A DNA stretch of 64,000 nucleotides from Triplophysa rosa (GCF_024868665.1 NC_079908.1:1988000-2051999), one strand, 5' to 3'. Positions 1 through 13,280 are shown, numbered from the stretch's first letter. Numbers and translations are program-made. Notes: a model not told the origin generated them from the sequence alone.

Positions 1-1631
1 GGCTGTCGGTGGGACGGCCGTTCTGGATTTTGACAGAATGTCCTACTGGTCAGTCCGCCCCTGTGGGAACTGCAAGAGCAAAGTGTGTGGCGACTCTATT
101 TTAAAGGCTCTGGTAACTGCAACTGTACAGTCTTCTTACAAACACCAGTTCAACAAACATGTTCACCTTCAATTCAACACCACCAGCTCAGTAACAAAAA
201 CAAGCTTTATGAATATTTCATTAGATATAGAGTGGCATCAGATATAAAAAGTAAACTTTACTTACTTGTTGAGTGTGGTCTTACTGAAAGCATCCCTCTC
301 TGTTTTTGAACTGATGCAGGCAGGCCGTACCATGCAGTGTTGATCTTCTTGAGTCACTTCAGGAAGTGGTGTTTGATTGGTGGATAATAAGCGCAATGTG
401 ATTGGCTAAACAGGCCGTACTTAAAAAAAAGATACATGTGATTCTGACCATGGCAGGAGCATCTCAAAAATACCACACACATATTCAAAGCAAACCATAC
501 AGGTGTGACGATTTTCAAATGCAGATTCACCAATCCATAAATACATGTAACAACATTCACAAATGTTTATTGGAAAGTAATTCAAGAACCTCATATATAC
601 ATATTTGTGAAAACATTCTGAATTTATTTCTGCGAGATATATTTGCGTGAGCATTTGGGGAAAATGTTTGTGAATTTATGAATTGTGTTTTGAATTTACG
701 AATCTGATTTTGTGAATGTGAATTGTGCTGTGAATTTATGAAATGTGTTTTATAAATGTATTCTTTTTGAGACTGATCTGTCTCCATAGGACACCGCCAT
801 TTTTTTAACCTGAATGTGCGAGATTTCCGGGTGAGCCATTAAAGTTTATGGTAGTTTTTGAGTCTAGTTTTTGCACAAGTGTGTAGTTCTTACTGGCTAG
901 CTAACATTTAATATGGCATTCAGAAGGACACCCCTCATTTGGGCTATTAGAGGCTGCCATAACAGTTGGAGCAAATGTAAAAGTATCCGCAAAATATTTT
1001 TTTTACAAATCTGAATGTGGACGTAGGAGACCCAGACAGAGTTTAGATTTACCCCACTTTGACGGAGACTTAAATCTGCTTTTAAAACACGAATTGTATT
1101 TTACACGCTGTGTATTTTATTAAACAGCACTCGACCGACTTTGGATGGTTAAAAAAAAACAGTGACAGTGTTATTACAAGATCATGTTCGTTGTACTTGC
1201 ATAAAACATATTAATAACGTTTATAAGTAATCTGATTTTTATTATAACATTTAGCGCTGTCTTTATGCATCAACCCACGTTATATGATGGTTTTTCTTTA
1301 TTAGACTCCAGATCCCCCGAGGCGCTTTTACGCGGATAAAAACGGCAGGCGCTGACTGAAAATGCCGGTTGCGGGCGCTTGAACGCCGTGTTTTTTCAAG
1401 CAGAGGCGAGTTGGTTACTATGATATGCTGAGCGTGAAAAAAATGACTCCTGCTAAATTATGACTCACCCAAAACATTAGGTGTTAGGATTAGGTGTGGG
1501 AGAGGGGTTAGGATTAGCTAATCCCCGAGCAATTTCAATGAGGGGAGTCGTAATCTGGCAGGGAGTCAAAATTAAGAACGCCAGCTGCTGCCGTTAGCAT
1601 GCCGTACATCGGCATGCAGAAACCCCTAGGA
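1..1631. other. intergenic, no gene recognised
   Basis: I see no exon-like open frame with family similarity here. The only structure is a run of imperfect copies of a roughly 20-base unit of the type GTGAATTTATGAAATGTG between about 640 and 770, followed by AT-rich unique-looking sequence and short GTTAGG-rich stretches near 1480-1515. Confidence 0.5.
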
Positions 1632-2631
1632 CAGGGCTATTCAATTAGTTTGTCACGGGGGCCAGTTCATGAAAAGCATCTCAAATGAGGGGCCGGAGAG
1701 AAATGGCTTGCAATGAGGGATGACACAACAACAATAAGAAATCCGTTATATTTTTTCCCCAAATTCCGTTTGTTTCTGTTTTCATTTTTCTTCATTCTGC
1801 ATTTTCCGAGCTTCACTATACAATAGTAATATATTTGCCCGCATGAAAAAAATACTTCAGTATACTACAGTATTCACTTATAAACTACATTAAAAACCTG
1901 CAGTAGATACAGTACGTTGAACCATACAGGGGAAAAATAAAAAGAATAGAATCTTAAATACATTTGCAAGATTCTGTGCCATTCCGCGGTATACAGCAAA
2001 ATCTGTTTAATGATTGAAATCCGCGATTCAATCTTAGGGCCGTGTATGTTGTATTTTTAAATTTTTGCCCCATAAGACACCCAAAGTTTTTCCCTACATT
2101 TAAACATGCTGATGTTGTATGTTAAACTGCACAACAACAACATCGGTGCATTGTAAGATGCCCAAGCAGGTTTTTCTACATTCAAACATGTTCATGTGTT
2201 GTATTTTGAAACTGCATAACAAAAAAGGAAAATTCAGTGAGTGAAACAACATTAACACAGACGCTGTTCTCCGCCCTTGCCTCGGTACTTTTGAAATGGT
2301 GGTCCTATTCGTGCTAGCAAATAGTCAGAAATGAAACTAATAAGTTATCAACCGTCATCGTCCTGTTCACCGCGTCTGACAGGAGAGAAGGCTTGCGAGT
2401 TGCGCTACTCGCATAACGTCACGTGACTCCTGCTTGATGTTGCTGCAGCTCGTGCTGAATGGAACAGGCGCGCGTCACTTCAGTACTCCGTTCCCGACTG
2501 AACTAAATTTATTCTAGAGATTCTATTTCACACTATGCTACTTGAAGGGCCGGAACAAATTACATCGAGGGATGCACACCAAATTACATCGGGTTCGGCC
2601 CGCGGGCCGCCAATTGAATAGCCCGGCCCTG
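1632..2631. mobile_element. hAT-like non-autonomous DNA transposon (about 1 kb)
   Basis: The left end begins CAGGGCTATTCAATTAG. The right end, read on the other strand, begins CAGGGCCGGGCTATTCAATT, so the termini are imperfect inverted repeats of the CAGGG type common in fish hAT elements. A GGCCCGCGGGCC palindrome lies just inside the right end. There is no transposase reading frame inside, so it is a non-autonomous or internally deleted copy. I could not find a clean 8-bp target duplication, so the exact ends are uncertain. The superfamily is inferred from the termini only. Confidence 0.6.
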
Positions 2632-4963
2632 GGTGAACACAGCCCTTAAAGGTTTACTATGGGAAGGTAACCCTGTGCATGTCATTAAAAGCATTGCATT
2701 CATAGGCTCATTTGCATGCCTGTATGTGATTTATAAAAGAGTATATTATAAACATGATGTTTTATCATCTCTGAATTAACACATATTGCAGACTGATATG
2801 ATCAGTGCTTTAATAATTGCGCATCAAAGACCCCTATACTCCGAGCAACAACACGGAATGAATGATGCATGTGATATGTCAGGGCACCTCTTTATTTCAT
2901 TCTCCCAACAGTTGGTATGCTAAATATTAACCATAACATGGATTTAATTATGGTTTTTTTTGTAATGCTTTTTTGTAATACATTGTTTCTGACCTGCCGG
3001 ACATTTAAGGAGTAGCCTAAATATTTTGTGATTTTTAAGGTCCTACTATGGTTTATGGAGTGTCCAACAACAAGTTTACGTACACACAGTGTAAAAATTT
3101 TTGTAAGTGTAATTTTCTAATAATAGGCAGTTATTGTTACCTTACTTCTTGACTCTCAAATTAATTCATCTGTCTATCCCCACCTTTCTGTCAGCCCACT
3201 CTGATCTGATTGGTCAGATGGTCTAGTCTGCTGTGGCAACTCAGGCATTACACAGAGTGACGCAAATCTGACCCGGAACTGAAATTAAAACATTTCAGTT
3301 GATGTTTTTCTCATGCCAATAACTTTGTTATTCGTTCACTTTCGTCTTTACAACTTCTTATATTCACACACAGCAACATTACACACCGCATGAAATTTTA
3401 AGCACATTCGAATAGTTACTCTTTAAAGGAAGTACGTCATATAATTTACTTCTGCGTTGAAAAATGTGTAGGCTACTGTAATTATAGTTATGCAGACATA
3501 AATATAATTGTGCCACCTACACCTTATTCAGGCTGCCGCCATGTTGATTTCAGAATTAAAAATAGTGCATTGTCTATGAAATTTAGGATATTAGCCTGTT
3601 GCTAATCACTAGTTTCTAATGTTCTAAGCAAGTTTACCTACAGTATATATTTTTACATCAACCACAGACTGAAAAGAACACAAGCGTGTCCCAAAAACCA
3701 CTTCTCCTTTAATTTTCTGATGAAGTTTTCAATAACCATACCTGTTTACATTTGGGTGCCAGAATCCGGAGATCAATGATGAGTGTCCCCTCCATCCGTT
3801 TGCAATCGCGTTCGGGGAGTCCCCATCTGTTCGTTTGCAATTACTCTGGTCTCTGGAGGATAGCCAAGGAGAGCATCAGCCAGTTTGCGAATTTAAATAA
3901 CTCCTATTTACCTTAGTTCTCTGTCCTGTGGAAATTATGTATTTTTTGTGTTTTGATGGCCGAACAGCTGGCATCCTGCTACAAATCAGTGCAATGCAAA
4001 TATCTGTTTTTGATTTTGCGCTAAGATTTATTTTTATTAATCTAGAATTTTACCAGCAGTTGGATTTGTTAATATTCAACCCAACAGTAGGTTGATACAA
4101 CACATCATTTTTTCAAGCGTACATATCTCAAAACCAAAAAAGTAAAATTCACCAATTTTCTGTTAAATTTTCGAACCGCTGTGGAAATGTTCTTAAAGGT
4201 ATGTCCCAATACAAATAGTGACTAAATAAGTCTGCCCTGAGAAATATTAATTTGACTAAAGAGTTTGACAATGTTGATTTCCCTCTCTCTGCGCGAGCGG
4301 AAAAGATAAATGCTAGCTCGGTTTGGCCTGCTTTGATGTAGACCTAATATGGTTTGATGCTGAATGTTGTTTTATGTTCTGGCTATTGCTCACAGACGCT
4401 GTCCAGAGCCGTGAGCGGCACTCCACTCCTGCGCGAGTACGGCTGTAAAACTCATATAAACAACACGAGTGAGAAGTCATCGATTCTCACACACTTCATC
4501 TGACTAAAAGGATGTGCACATTGTTACTCAAGCTCATTGTGTGCAGACACAAATGCTGATTTAAATAAAACAAAAGCTGATTTGACTTGAAAAAGACTGA
4601 CTAATTTAGCTACATTTCGATGCATATTACCATAATACACTATGGCTTTAAGATTGGAATATTTGCTCAAAGCAAACACAAATGAAATGGAAAAAAATGA
4701 ATGAAATGGGGATTGGAAGCTGAGAGGTGTGAAAGAGGGCTTGAGTGTTTGGATGCTGAGCGAGGTCTCAGGCAAGAGTTTGTAATTCTTCCTCTGATTG
4801 TTATGAAGGCTGATGTGTCAACTTCAATTGAGGCACTTTATAAGTCGGCCGCGTTCGCAGGGCCCCTCTCCAGCAGGCCCTAATGCATTCTCTTTGACCC
4901 CGGCCATGTAAATCAAGTAGCTCGCTTCAGATCTTCAGTGTTTGGAGTATGCATGCTTGTGAG

Positions 4964-4964
<1 letters not shown>
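2632..4964. other. intergenic, no gene recognised
   Basis: AT-rich sequence without a convincing exon. Short open frames near 4524-4883 resemble no family and look like chance. Local GC rises around 4380-4460 and 4850-4920, but I see no splice-flanked coding segment. Confidence 0.45.
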
Positions 4965-5027
<63 letters not shown>

Positions 5028-5037
5028 GTGTGTGTGT
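4965..5037. repeat. (TG)n microsatellite
   Basis: About 73 bases of almost uninterrupted TG dinucleotides with one TGCG interruption near 5022. Alternating purine-pyrimidine tracts of this length are prone to length change. Confidence 0.97.
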
Positions 5038-5164
5038 TTAAAATGAACAAGAGATGTAAAGTGCTGCTACTGATTTTATGCTGTTTTTACGATGTTTGTT
5101 TATAAATAGCTCTATGTATTCATATAGGGTAACATGAATGCAACTATATTGTTCAGCACATCTA

Positions 5165-5377
5165 ATATGAAGAGTAGATAAACCGATAACTACGTTTTTA
5201 ACATCATGTTTTTATTAGGTTATCATGTTTTTATTGTGGTAATTAGTTATATTTATTGTTACTTAATCAAAACCCAACTGCAGTTTGATTGATATTAATT
5301 GGAATGCACAATAAAAACATCACTTTTGACCATTTTTAAAAACGGAGTTACCTTTTTTGCAAATGAGCTCTTCCTAT
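5165..5377. mobile_element. degenerate palindromic MITE (ATATGAAGAG family)
   Basis: Diverged copy of the element seen clearly at 57138-57379. It shares the start ATATGAAGAG, an interior run about an AATAAAAACAT sequence, and the right-end sequence AAAACGGAGTTA before CTCTTC. It ends just before the target duplication of the hAT MITE at 5387, so the two repeats are adjacent rather than nested. No coding capacity. Confidence 0.6.
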
Positions 5378-5386
5378 ACTCTAAAG

Positions 5387-5579
5387 CAGTGGTCACCAAC
5401 CCTGCTCCTGGAGATTGACCGTCCTGCAGACTGCAGCTCCAACCCTGCTTCAGCACACCTGTCTGTAATTATCAAGCAAACCTGAACACCTTGATTAGAT
5501 AGTTCAGGTGTGTTTGATTGGGGTTGGAGCTGAAATCTTCAGGACGGTTGATATCCAGGAGCAGGGTTGGTGACCACTG
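5387..5579. mobile_element. hAT-type MITE with perfect 8-bp target duplication
   Basis: A 193-bp palindromic element. The left end CAGTGGTCACCAACCCTG is matched by an inverted right end CAGGGTTGGTGACCACTG. It is flanked on both sides by CTCTAAAG (5379-5386 and 5580-5587), an exact 8-bp duplication that is diagnostic of hAT insertion. There is no open frame; it would have been moved by a transposase supplied elsewhere. A degenerate relative lies at about 17590-17755. Confidence 0.93.
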
Positions 5580-5587
5580 CTCTAAAG

Positions 5588-8500
5588 TTTTAATGCTACG
5601 GTCTGTATTTAACAGCCAACAGGTGGCGATAGTTTGCTTGTTTTCTCACTTATTTTCTTAGATTTTGTCCTTAAATACGCATCTACAACTACTTACTAAA
5701 ACTGTTAAAATCGTTTAAACTAAAAACTAATTAAAAGTAGTATAGGCTACATGACAAGCCTAAGTGAAAAAACAAATGACATATGACGACTGGAGCTCTT
5801 TTACGGAAAGTGCGGTGATGTGTTCAATGTATCTTCATGTCACAGGACAAACAGACAAACAACATCTTAGGAAAACGAAAAGCAAAATGTTTCCCATATA
5901 ATCATCATTTTCAAAAACGAAAAATCAATCAGGAGCCCAGACATCATTTCACTTTAAATATTTTGAAGAATATTTTTGTTCATTATTTTACAAAATAAGT
6001 TTTCAGCACATGTAGCTTCGCTTCTGCACACAATCACAATAGCTGTTGCTCTTATAGTCACCTCAACCAAAACACACACCTAATCCCCCCCCACACATCC
6101 CCCCACTGCGAGATCACTGCTTATAACTCATACCAGCATTTAAAAATAGAAAGAGCAGGGGTCAGATCTACACAGGGATTTAGAGTCTTATTCTAATCAC
6201 AAAATGGAGAGCAGCTTTGAGAAATTGGAGAGGCTGATAATATTATTAGAAGAGTTGAGAACAAAGACTTGCAGCGCTATTCAGTTCAGTTAATCACCAC
6301 AACCCTACGTTATATTCAAAAGTTGAAGTCCATGCACTCAGCAAACAAAAGTTGGCTGTATATCTGGCTCCTCTTTTATTGATCTTGCTGATTTTTAGGT
6401 AAAGACCGGAGCTAAGGAACAGCTTTTTTTTTAGCATGGATCGCTCTTAAGGACACGAAAGGACCTCACAGGCTTTTATATTCTTCCTGTGTATTGGGGC
6501 CCTGTGACGGACACACCATCATTATTCAATGAGATCCAGCCTGTGAGTTCAACGAGAGCCTTACCAAAAACTCAAAAACAAGTCAAAGAAACAAAAAACA
6601 CAAAAAACGGTATTATACAATATTATACATATATGTGCTATTAAAAGTTTTTACAAAACACAAAACATAAATGCCTGTTTTAGTTTGTAATTATCAGCGT
6701 GCACGTGTGGATTATTTTGTTTACATCAGTGTAATATGTATGTGTGTGTGTGTTATGAAAGAATATATTTCATTTTTTACATATTACTTACATATTTCAT
6801 AACCTCTTTTAATGCATTTATAATAAAAAGGTTAATTATTAATACAAAAATATCCTTATAAAATTATGTAATAAATAATAATATGGTTTATGCTTGCTGA
6901 ATATATTAAATGATGTATTAAATGATATGCATTCGTTTACTTAGTGGATAATATTCTTATGCTTAGAATAGTTTAAATGTTACCAAGAGAATTAAAAGAC
7001 AGCAGTTTCCTATCAATAATACCATAATTTTTGTATTTTTTATTCATGCGCTTTAAAACATTTTATTGAAAACTAAAAGGCTGGACAGCATAACCCTCTG
7101 CAGCATGTGCTTAATTATTTATATCAAAATAAAAAAGACAAAAGGATATTATGTTGGTACAAGTAAAAGTGCCTGTACAAGAAAGAATGTGTGTTTCATA
7201 AGGCTTTTGTCCAATTACTTTGGGTTGCAATGAAGGCAAATGGAGAAAACGTCAAACAGAAAAATCCAAAGAACCCCAAAATGGACAAAAGCAGAAACAA
7301 AGCAGACCCCAAAGCAGACAAAATGTTCTGATTGATAACCGTGTTTTACATTTATTGAATCTTGTATTATTTACAGCACATGCTGTATGTTGTGATATGT
7401 ATTTCGAAGGGGAAATGTCATGTTAAAACATGGAGGATGCATAGAAGTTTTTGACACTTTTTCACTGTGAAGATGCACTTGTGTTTCTCATTGACTTTTC
7501 AATTTAGCCAGCACAACAGCTAATGTGTCAAGCTCTCAAATTGTTTAGCTATGTAAGGACGGGGCTTAGCACCTAAGGAGAGAAAATGTTGCCAATCTCA
7601 CTTCACTTACATTCATGTTCTTAATGCCTGAAAATGTAGGAGCAAACAACAAAGCACAGTAGATCATTACATATAGTCTGAAGATGTAAAAAGGACTCAT
7701 AAATTAGTGGTCATGCTTCTCAAAAAAAAGTCTGGGATGAAAGTGGGTCTTAAATGATTTAATTGGCCTCTTTTATGGTACTGTTTTAATGAGATCTTTA
7801 TAAATGAACACATTGTGAGAAACCACAGGTAAGTGATCTATTTTGTCAGACCATTTCTGTAGTGAGGCAGTTATTTCTTTACACACTTACACCATTTTTA
7901 GGCTAATTTTCCATTCATTTTAGTCGCATCTCAAATATTTAAGACTATTTCTCGTAATATTAAAATCACATCGTCTTGCTCTGCATTTTTTTATGATATT
8001 GAATCTAACTTATTACATTCAAACACTAAAAACAATATATGATACCTCAGTCAGTCTTAAAGTCGATTATTTTGCCTAATACATTTTAGTTTTTACTAAA
8101 ATAATGTTCGTTTATACACACAAGGGCCAAACCATTGTCTGATGGATAAATTGCCATTATTGTACACTACTAGTTATTTTCCCAGTTGCTGGATTTCCTG
8201 GCATATTGTTTCATCTCCTTTGTTTGTTTCCCCAGCATTAACTCAGAATTGCCGGAGACTAACAAGCCATTCCCCCTCGTAAAACTAGTCATAAGTCATT
8301 GCTGGGCGGCAAATTAAAACTTGGAGGAAAAGTATCAGATCTGCTACAGGATTTTGTTTAGTTGAGAACAGCATTCAGTGCATTTACTTCTGAATATCAT
8401 CTACATTTTGAACACAAGCTTTTATATATAAAAAGATTGACCACTTTGCAAGATGTATACTCTGGTCCCGAAGCACTTCCAGCGTTGTTTACGTCATATA

Positions 8501-8603
8501 TATATATATATATAATATATATATAGTATATAAAGTATATCTGAGTAAAAGAACATTTTTGTTAAAAGAGATTAAAAAAACTTTTCAAAAGTCAATAAAT
8601 TTG
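5588..8603. other. intergenic, no gene recognised
   Basis: AT-rich, with no exon similarity. It contains an (AT)n tract at about 8496-8540 and several short chance open frames, including a Lys/Gln-rich one at 7220-7426. Nothing supports a gene. Confidence 0.45.
8496..8540. repeat. (AT)n microsatellite
   Basis: Tract of TATATA repeats with small interruptions, just left of the hAT-like copy that begins at 8604. Confidence 0.9.
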
Positions 8604-9932
8604 CAGGGCTGCACGATAATTTATCGCGATACCACTAAATCCTATTGTAATCAAGCTGGCTGCGATATGCAATGTGTCGATAGTTTTTTGAATGCATAGC
8701 TTGTCCGTGAAGCACAGCTCTGGGATCAGTAGGAAATGCTGCTCGATCTAAAAGCAGTGCGAGTTTGAGTCACTTATAATGTTCATTTGAGAAAACAACA
8801 CCCGTCAAACATGATCATTATAAATATACTTTATTATCATAAAAATACCTGATGAGGCTTGAGGAACAGTGATAAAAATATGTCAATAGGCATTTCCTAG
8901 AACGTGTTATGGTCTTCTTCTGCAGTGCGTATTTGGAGTTTCCGCACAAGAGCGCCCTCTGGCTTTCGGATGCAGCAGCATTTTCCCGTACTTTGTCGGT
9001 ACACGATCCGGGGTGCCTGCACGATCCGTCCGCGCATGCGCATAATGACGTAGTAGAAGACGCGCATGCGCAAATGATAATTTTGTTTTGCGACGATTTA
9101 CGACACTGCACGATCTGTTCCACGCTTGCGCACCTTTGTACTTTTCACTACTGTTCACCTCTGGTCTCATGTCACTTCTGCACACTATGAGTTCTTTCAA
9201 GTCATTTCCATTGTCAGTTTGAAATACTTTGTAACGTTTGCCCGGTTCTTTCTTCATGTAAGTGCAGATAGTCTAGGCAGAAATGCATATTGTGTTCCTT
9301 ATTGTCTTCTGTAAACACCATTGAAGGGATTATTTTCCTCATTTAGATTAAATAGATAGATATATTAGCCTATATAGACCCATACTAATACAAAATTACT
9401 CAATTTCAAGTTAACTAATATTAGCAGCTTTTAATAAAAAAAAACGACACAAACCGTCTTTGACAATACTGACCTCAGATCGAAACACAGCAAGTTAACT
9501 AGGCCTAATGACATACAGCAATGAATCGCAAAGGGGAGTATGGAGGAAACTGAAGGTTTGCAGTGACAGACTCTCAAGACTCAGACTTTATTCCACATGT
9601 AACCAAAACCGTGTATGTTCATTTAACAACTCTTAAACTAAACAAATTAAACTACATTTAAAAACATCCAAATAGACCCGCAGTGAACTGTTAAATGAAA
9701 AACAAAATGTAGCCTACAAAAATATGCCGCCAGTTGTGCCACCTGGCCGTCAAGTGTTTCATCGTATGCGTGATACCAATAGTGTAGGGAAACCGTGACG
9801 TTTTCTACTACGTAATTACGCGCATGCGCAGAATGCATGCAGGCATCCCGGATCGTGTACTGACATACTTCACTCAAAAGCTGTGCTTAAATCACGCGAT
9901 ATTTATCGTTGTCGGTTTATCGAGACAGCCTT
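8604..9932. mobile_element. hAT-like element, copy 1, split by a nested insertion
   Basis: The left end is CAGGGCTGCACGATAATTTA. The right end reads on the other strand as GGCTGTCTCGATAAACCG. The same sequence occurs without the central part at 16794-17249 (copy 2), including the shared interior around ACTTTATTATCATNAAAATACC and the GCAGCAGCATTTTCCC block. Copy 1 is interrupted at 8994-9865 by a separate element. No transposase is present. Assignment to hAT rests on the CAGGGCTG-type ends only. Confidence 0.75.
8994..9865. mobile_element. nested 872-bp element with long inverted ends and GCGCATGCGC motifs
   Basis: Inserted in the hAT-like copy around it. The left end is TGTCGGTACACGATCCGGGG and the right end on the other strand is TGTCAGTACACGATCCGGGA. 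Similarity continues inward through TGCCTGCA, GCGCATGCGC and ACGTAGTAGAA, giving inverted arms of roughly 75 bases with gaps. TACTT flanks both sides (8989-8993, 9866-9870). The unoccupied paralogue at 16794-17249 has a single TACTT at this point, which fixes both boundaries. The 5-bp duplication with long arms does not settle the superfamily. A solo LTR (TG...CA, 5-bp duplication) is the main alternative, but the long arms argue for a foldback DNA transposon. The open frames inside match no family I know. Confidence 0.8.
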
Positions 9933-12351
9933 AAACTGAATGTAACATTTTTGACAAGTCAAACATGTTAGTCTCTGAGTCTGATGTCATTTATTTAGTT
10001 ACAAAATAAATTAATTCTATAAAATAAGTATAATGAACTGTGCAAAAAAACATTTGGCACATCTCCAGCCAGCAAACAAAGTTCACCATTTTGTAAAAAA
10101 CTGCTTGGAATAACTTAAAACATGGAGATGAGACACTCACGGCCATCAATTAATTACTTAGTTACCTTACAATCCATCTGTTTTTAAATCCACATCATAT
10201 GAAAATTGACATCTAAAATATACAGAATTTTACAGAATTTCCATGTATAATGTCACAAAAACTGAACGTTACTGTTTTTTTGTATTTTGAAATACAGTCA
10301 AAAACTGTAAAATTACAGAAAAAGACCACAAATTTACAAGAAAAACTGGGAAAACTATTTATTATATATTCTTACATCCTTTAGTTTTACAGGGAAAAAC
10401 TATAAAACTGAAGAAAAAAACGATCTTGTTTTACAGTGTATGTCTATAAAAAAAACTATAAGAAGCAGGGGGTCTTTATCAATAGCTTCTCAGGTATTTA
10501 AAGGATTATAAAATTTGATTAATTGTTATTGAACCTTCCAAAAAGACATGATACAGTTTTACAAGATGCAGACTTTGACTCACAGTATATACATTAATGT
10601 ATTACTATTGTTATATTACTGTAAAATCAGCCAATTGAAACATATGCAATAGCTTAAACGTGTGAGCTTAGGAAGGGAATTTGTTTTAGGTCTGTTGTAT
10701 GTTTGCTCTGAATGTTGTGGTAGTGTTGTTGTAAACATTGGAGGGCAGAGGTAAAGATGCTTGCAGATGAAGGATTAACCTGTCTCTGAGTTTCCCAGAC
10801 ACCATTGTCTCCTAGCAACACTTCCTGAGCGGCCATTCAAAAACTGCTTGACAAAAATAATGTGTTTATCCTTTTCTACAAGGCAGCTGTACCTCTGACG
10901 TGTGGTGGAGCAGAATTCACACACAGTTCAATCTTGTTGTGACATTCTGCAAAGTCTAAGTACTTAGTAGGACAGTACTAGCATACTGTACTTGTGCACT
11001 AGTGTACTGTTTCAATACTACTTGAGACTTAATTGGCCCACTTTTAGTGTATAAGCGTGTACTTTTTGTATACTGTTTTAAAGGAAAGCCACTCGAAATC
11101 ACTTGAGTAAATGAAATGAACAGGTCTAGAGCAAATATATAGAACCAGATGTCTGAGCGGGTCTCGGGGTGTAGAGATGAGTTGGGAAGACTGTTTCTTT
11201 CTGTCATTTTGATAATGCGATTAGATTTCTTTTAATAGTATTTGTTTTTATGTATATTGTTTTGTACAGCATTTTTTGTTTCTTGTGTGCACACTACTAC
11301 TAACAGTAGTAAACTTTGAGTAAACTACTAGTTTACAACAACCTCTTTCTAGCATATTAACTGAAGTTATACTTTCTATTTTTTGTTGAAAAGAACCATA
11401 CTAATACCTGTAGCACACCTGGATAAACTTTTTTGTCACATAATAAGGAAAAAACAGCTGTTGAGCAACTCAAAATTAACAGTGTTAGGTTTATAATAAT
11501 GACTTATATTTTGCGCTGTGGGGTAGCCTACCATTTTGCAGGAAATGACATAATTTCACTTCAACCCACGAATAGATGTGTAAAGTAACCTGCAATATTA
11601 TGCTTCAAACAGAGATGGTGACAACAGAGATGTTACGGATTGTAGCATTAAATAAGTTGCTAGCGTGTTAGTCTGTGAACTGAACGTAACCAATGTGTTG
11701 TCCTTTTGGTACTGTGTAAGGTAATGTTCAGTGAACATCTGAACACTGCAAGTCATGACAGGTTTGTCAAACAGACAGTTGTTACAGAAACAAGATTGTT
11801 TTAACATGCGTGGAGAGACACTATTGAAATGCAAATTGTAAAAAATAAACAGGAGAACAAGACTAGCAGATGTGATCTCACATGGTTACATCTGAGTACG
11901 ATCTGTGTCCAATAAGCATATTTTCCTACTACGCAATACTCATTATGAGCAGAACACAAGAGTAGGCGAACAGTAACCGGGTTACTAAAGGTTACATTTC
12001 ATTTAGCAAATGTAGAAATTGTTTTGTGGTCAAAGTCATCACAATATCACAGATGCACTACACATAAAAACTTACCGAATCATTCACAAAAGAGTCAATC
12101 ACACTGTCAGATTGAAAACACATGCAATTTCACATTAGAATCTTTTAAACATTTAATATCATATATATTCTATAGTCATAAGGTATTACACACATTTAAA
12201 ATCTTTGACAAGAAAAGTGATAAAAGGGGCATCTGTCTTTCATATAACTGCCTCTTTTTAATTGATATTTGATTTTTTTTATGTAATGCAAAGACATTCA
12301 GACTGTTGTGACTCAAGTTTGCAACAGGTTTTTAAACAGGTTTAAAGTTCA
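9933..12351. other. intergenic, no gene recognised
   Basis: AT-rich. Around 10220-10440 there are repeated ACTGTAAAATTACAG-like words, similar to the interior of the CACTG element ending near 31271. Around 10960-11070 there are repeated GTACT/AGTAC words. No coding exon is supported. Confidence 0.4.
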
Positions 12352-12665
12352 CCCAAAATAAAAAATTCTGTCATCATTTACTCACCCTCTTGTCATTTCA
12401 AAGCTGTATGACTTTCTTTCATCCGCAGGACACAAAAGAAAAGATTGAAATATTGAAAAATGCTGTTAACTGGACCCCATTCACTTGCATTTGTTTGGTG
12501 TTCATATAATAGAAGTGAATGGGGTCCAGTGCTGTTCGGTTACAAACTTTCTCTTCAAAATATCTCATTTTGTGTTCGGCAGAAGAAAGAAAGTCAAACA
12601 GGTTTGAAATGACAAGAGGGTGAGTAAATGATGACAGAATTTTAATTTTTGGGTGAACTACTTTA
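12352..12665. mobile_element. palindromic foldback MITE (TTCACCCAAAA family), copy 1
   Basis: The left part TTAAAGTTCACCCAAAATAA is inverted at the right end. The arms continue through CTGTCATCATTTACTCACCC, so most of the 314 bp can fold on itself, and the centre carries the palindrome GAATGGGGTCCAG. Related copies lie at 36929-37226 and 41398-42102. This repeat type is widespread in cyprinid genomes. No protein is encoded. Confidence 0.85.
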
Positions 12666-12865
12666 AATAAGTTTGGAACCCAACACCTAGATAATTGATA
12701 TAATGAAATAATATGGCACTATTTTTCTAATGGGAAGTGTACAAAGTGTTGCCATGGTTACCTTTGGAGGTGAGTGGGTCTGGGAATGTGTTAATTGGGC
12801 TGTGTAGCGGTTACAAAATGTTTAATGTATTAGTAAATTATTAAATTAACATGAACTAAGATTAA

Positions 12866-13276
12866 AGTCCCAGTGAAATAAAAAAATGACCAATTGCTAT
12901 TTAAAAAAAAATTCATAAATATTGCAACGTTTATTGTAAATAGCTTATCAATGTTGGTCATTCTCTTTTAAAAATAATTTGCCCTCATAATCTTCGGTTA
13001 AAATCTGAAAATGCACTTCCGCCCTCTAGTGACTATCCATCTCAATGATGTAAGTTAGTTGGCTTGGGCGGAGCATCCGTCAACTCCTCCCCTTCAACTG
13101 TCAGTCTGCTGCCAGTTCCATTTCAAAATGCAACAGCTGTTTTTATACATCCAATTAAGTCACAGTGAAAAAACAAGCCACGCCCACGATTTTTTCTAAT
13201 TCAAATTTCCTTTTCATTCGGAAATGCATCAGAACACGGAAGTAAAAACAATCGCAACTTCCGGATCACGGGGACT
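12866..13276. mobile_element. TTAA-flanked non-autonomous DNA transposon
   Basis: TTAA at 12862-12865 and 13277-13280 flank a segment whose left end is AGTCCCAGTGA and whose right end on the other strand is AGTCCCCGTGATCC. A TTAA target with short inverted ends is typical of piggyBac and Kolobok elements; I cannot choose between them. No transposase frame is present. Confidence 0.65.
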
Positions 13277-13280
13277 TTAA

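Noticed and set aside
640..770. CRISPR-like repeat
   Set aside because: The units are imperfect, contiguous and AT-rich with no spacers; this is vertebrate DNA with ordinary tandem degeneration.
6203..6292. Small ATG-started frame (MESSFEKLERLI...)
   Set aside because: About 29 codons with a helix-like pattern, but no splice signals, no family match and no convincing promoter; frames of this length are expected by chance.
8907..9257. 116-codon minus-strand frame
   Set aside because: Lies across the edge of the nested transposon, overlaps other frames and matches no protein.
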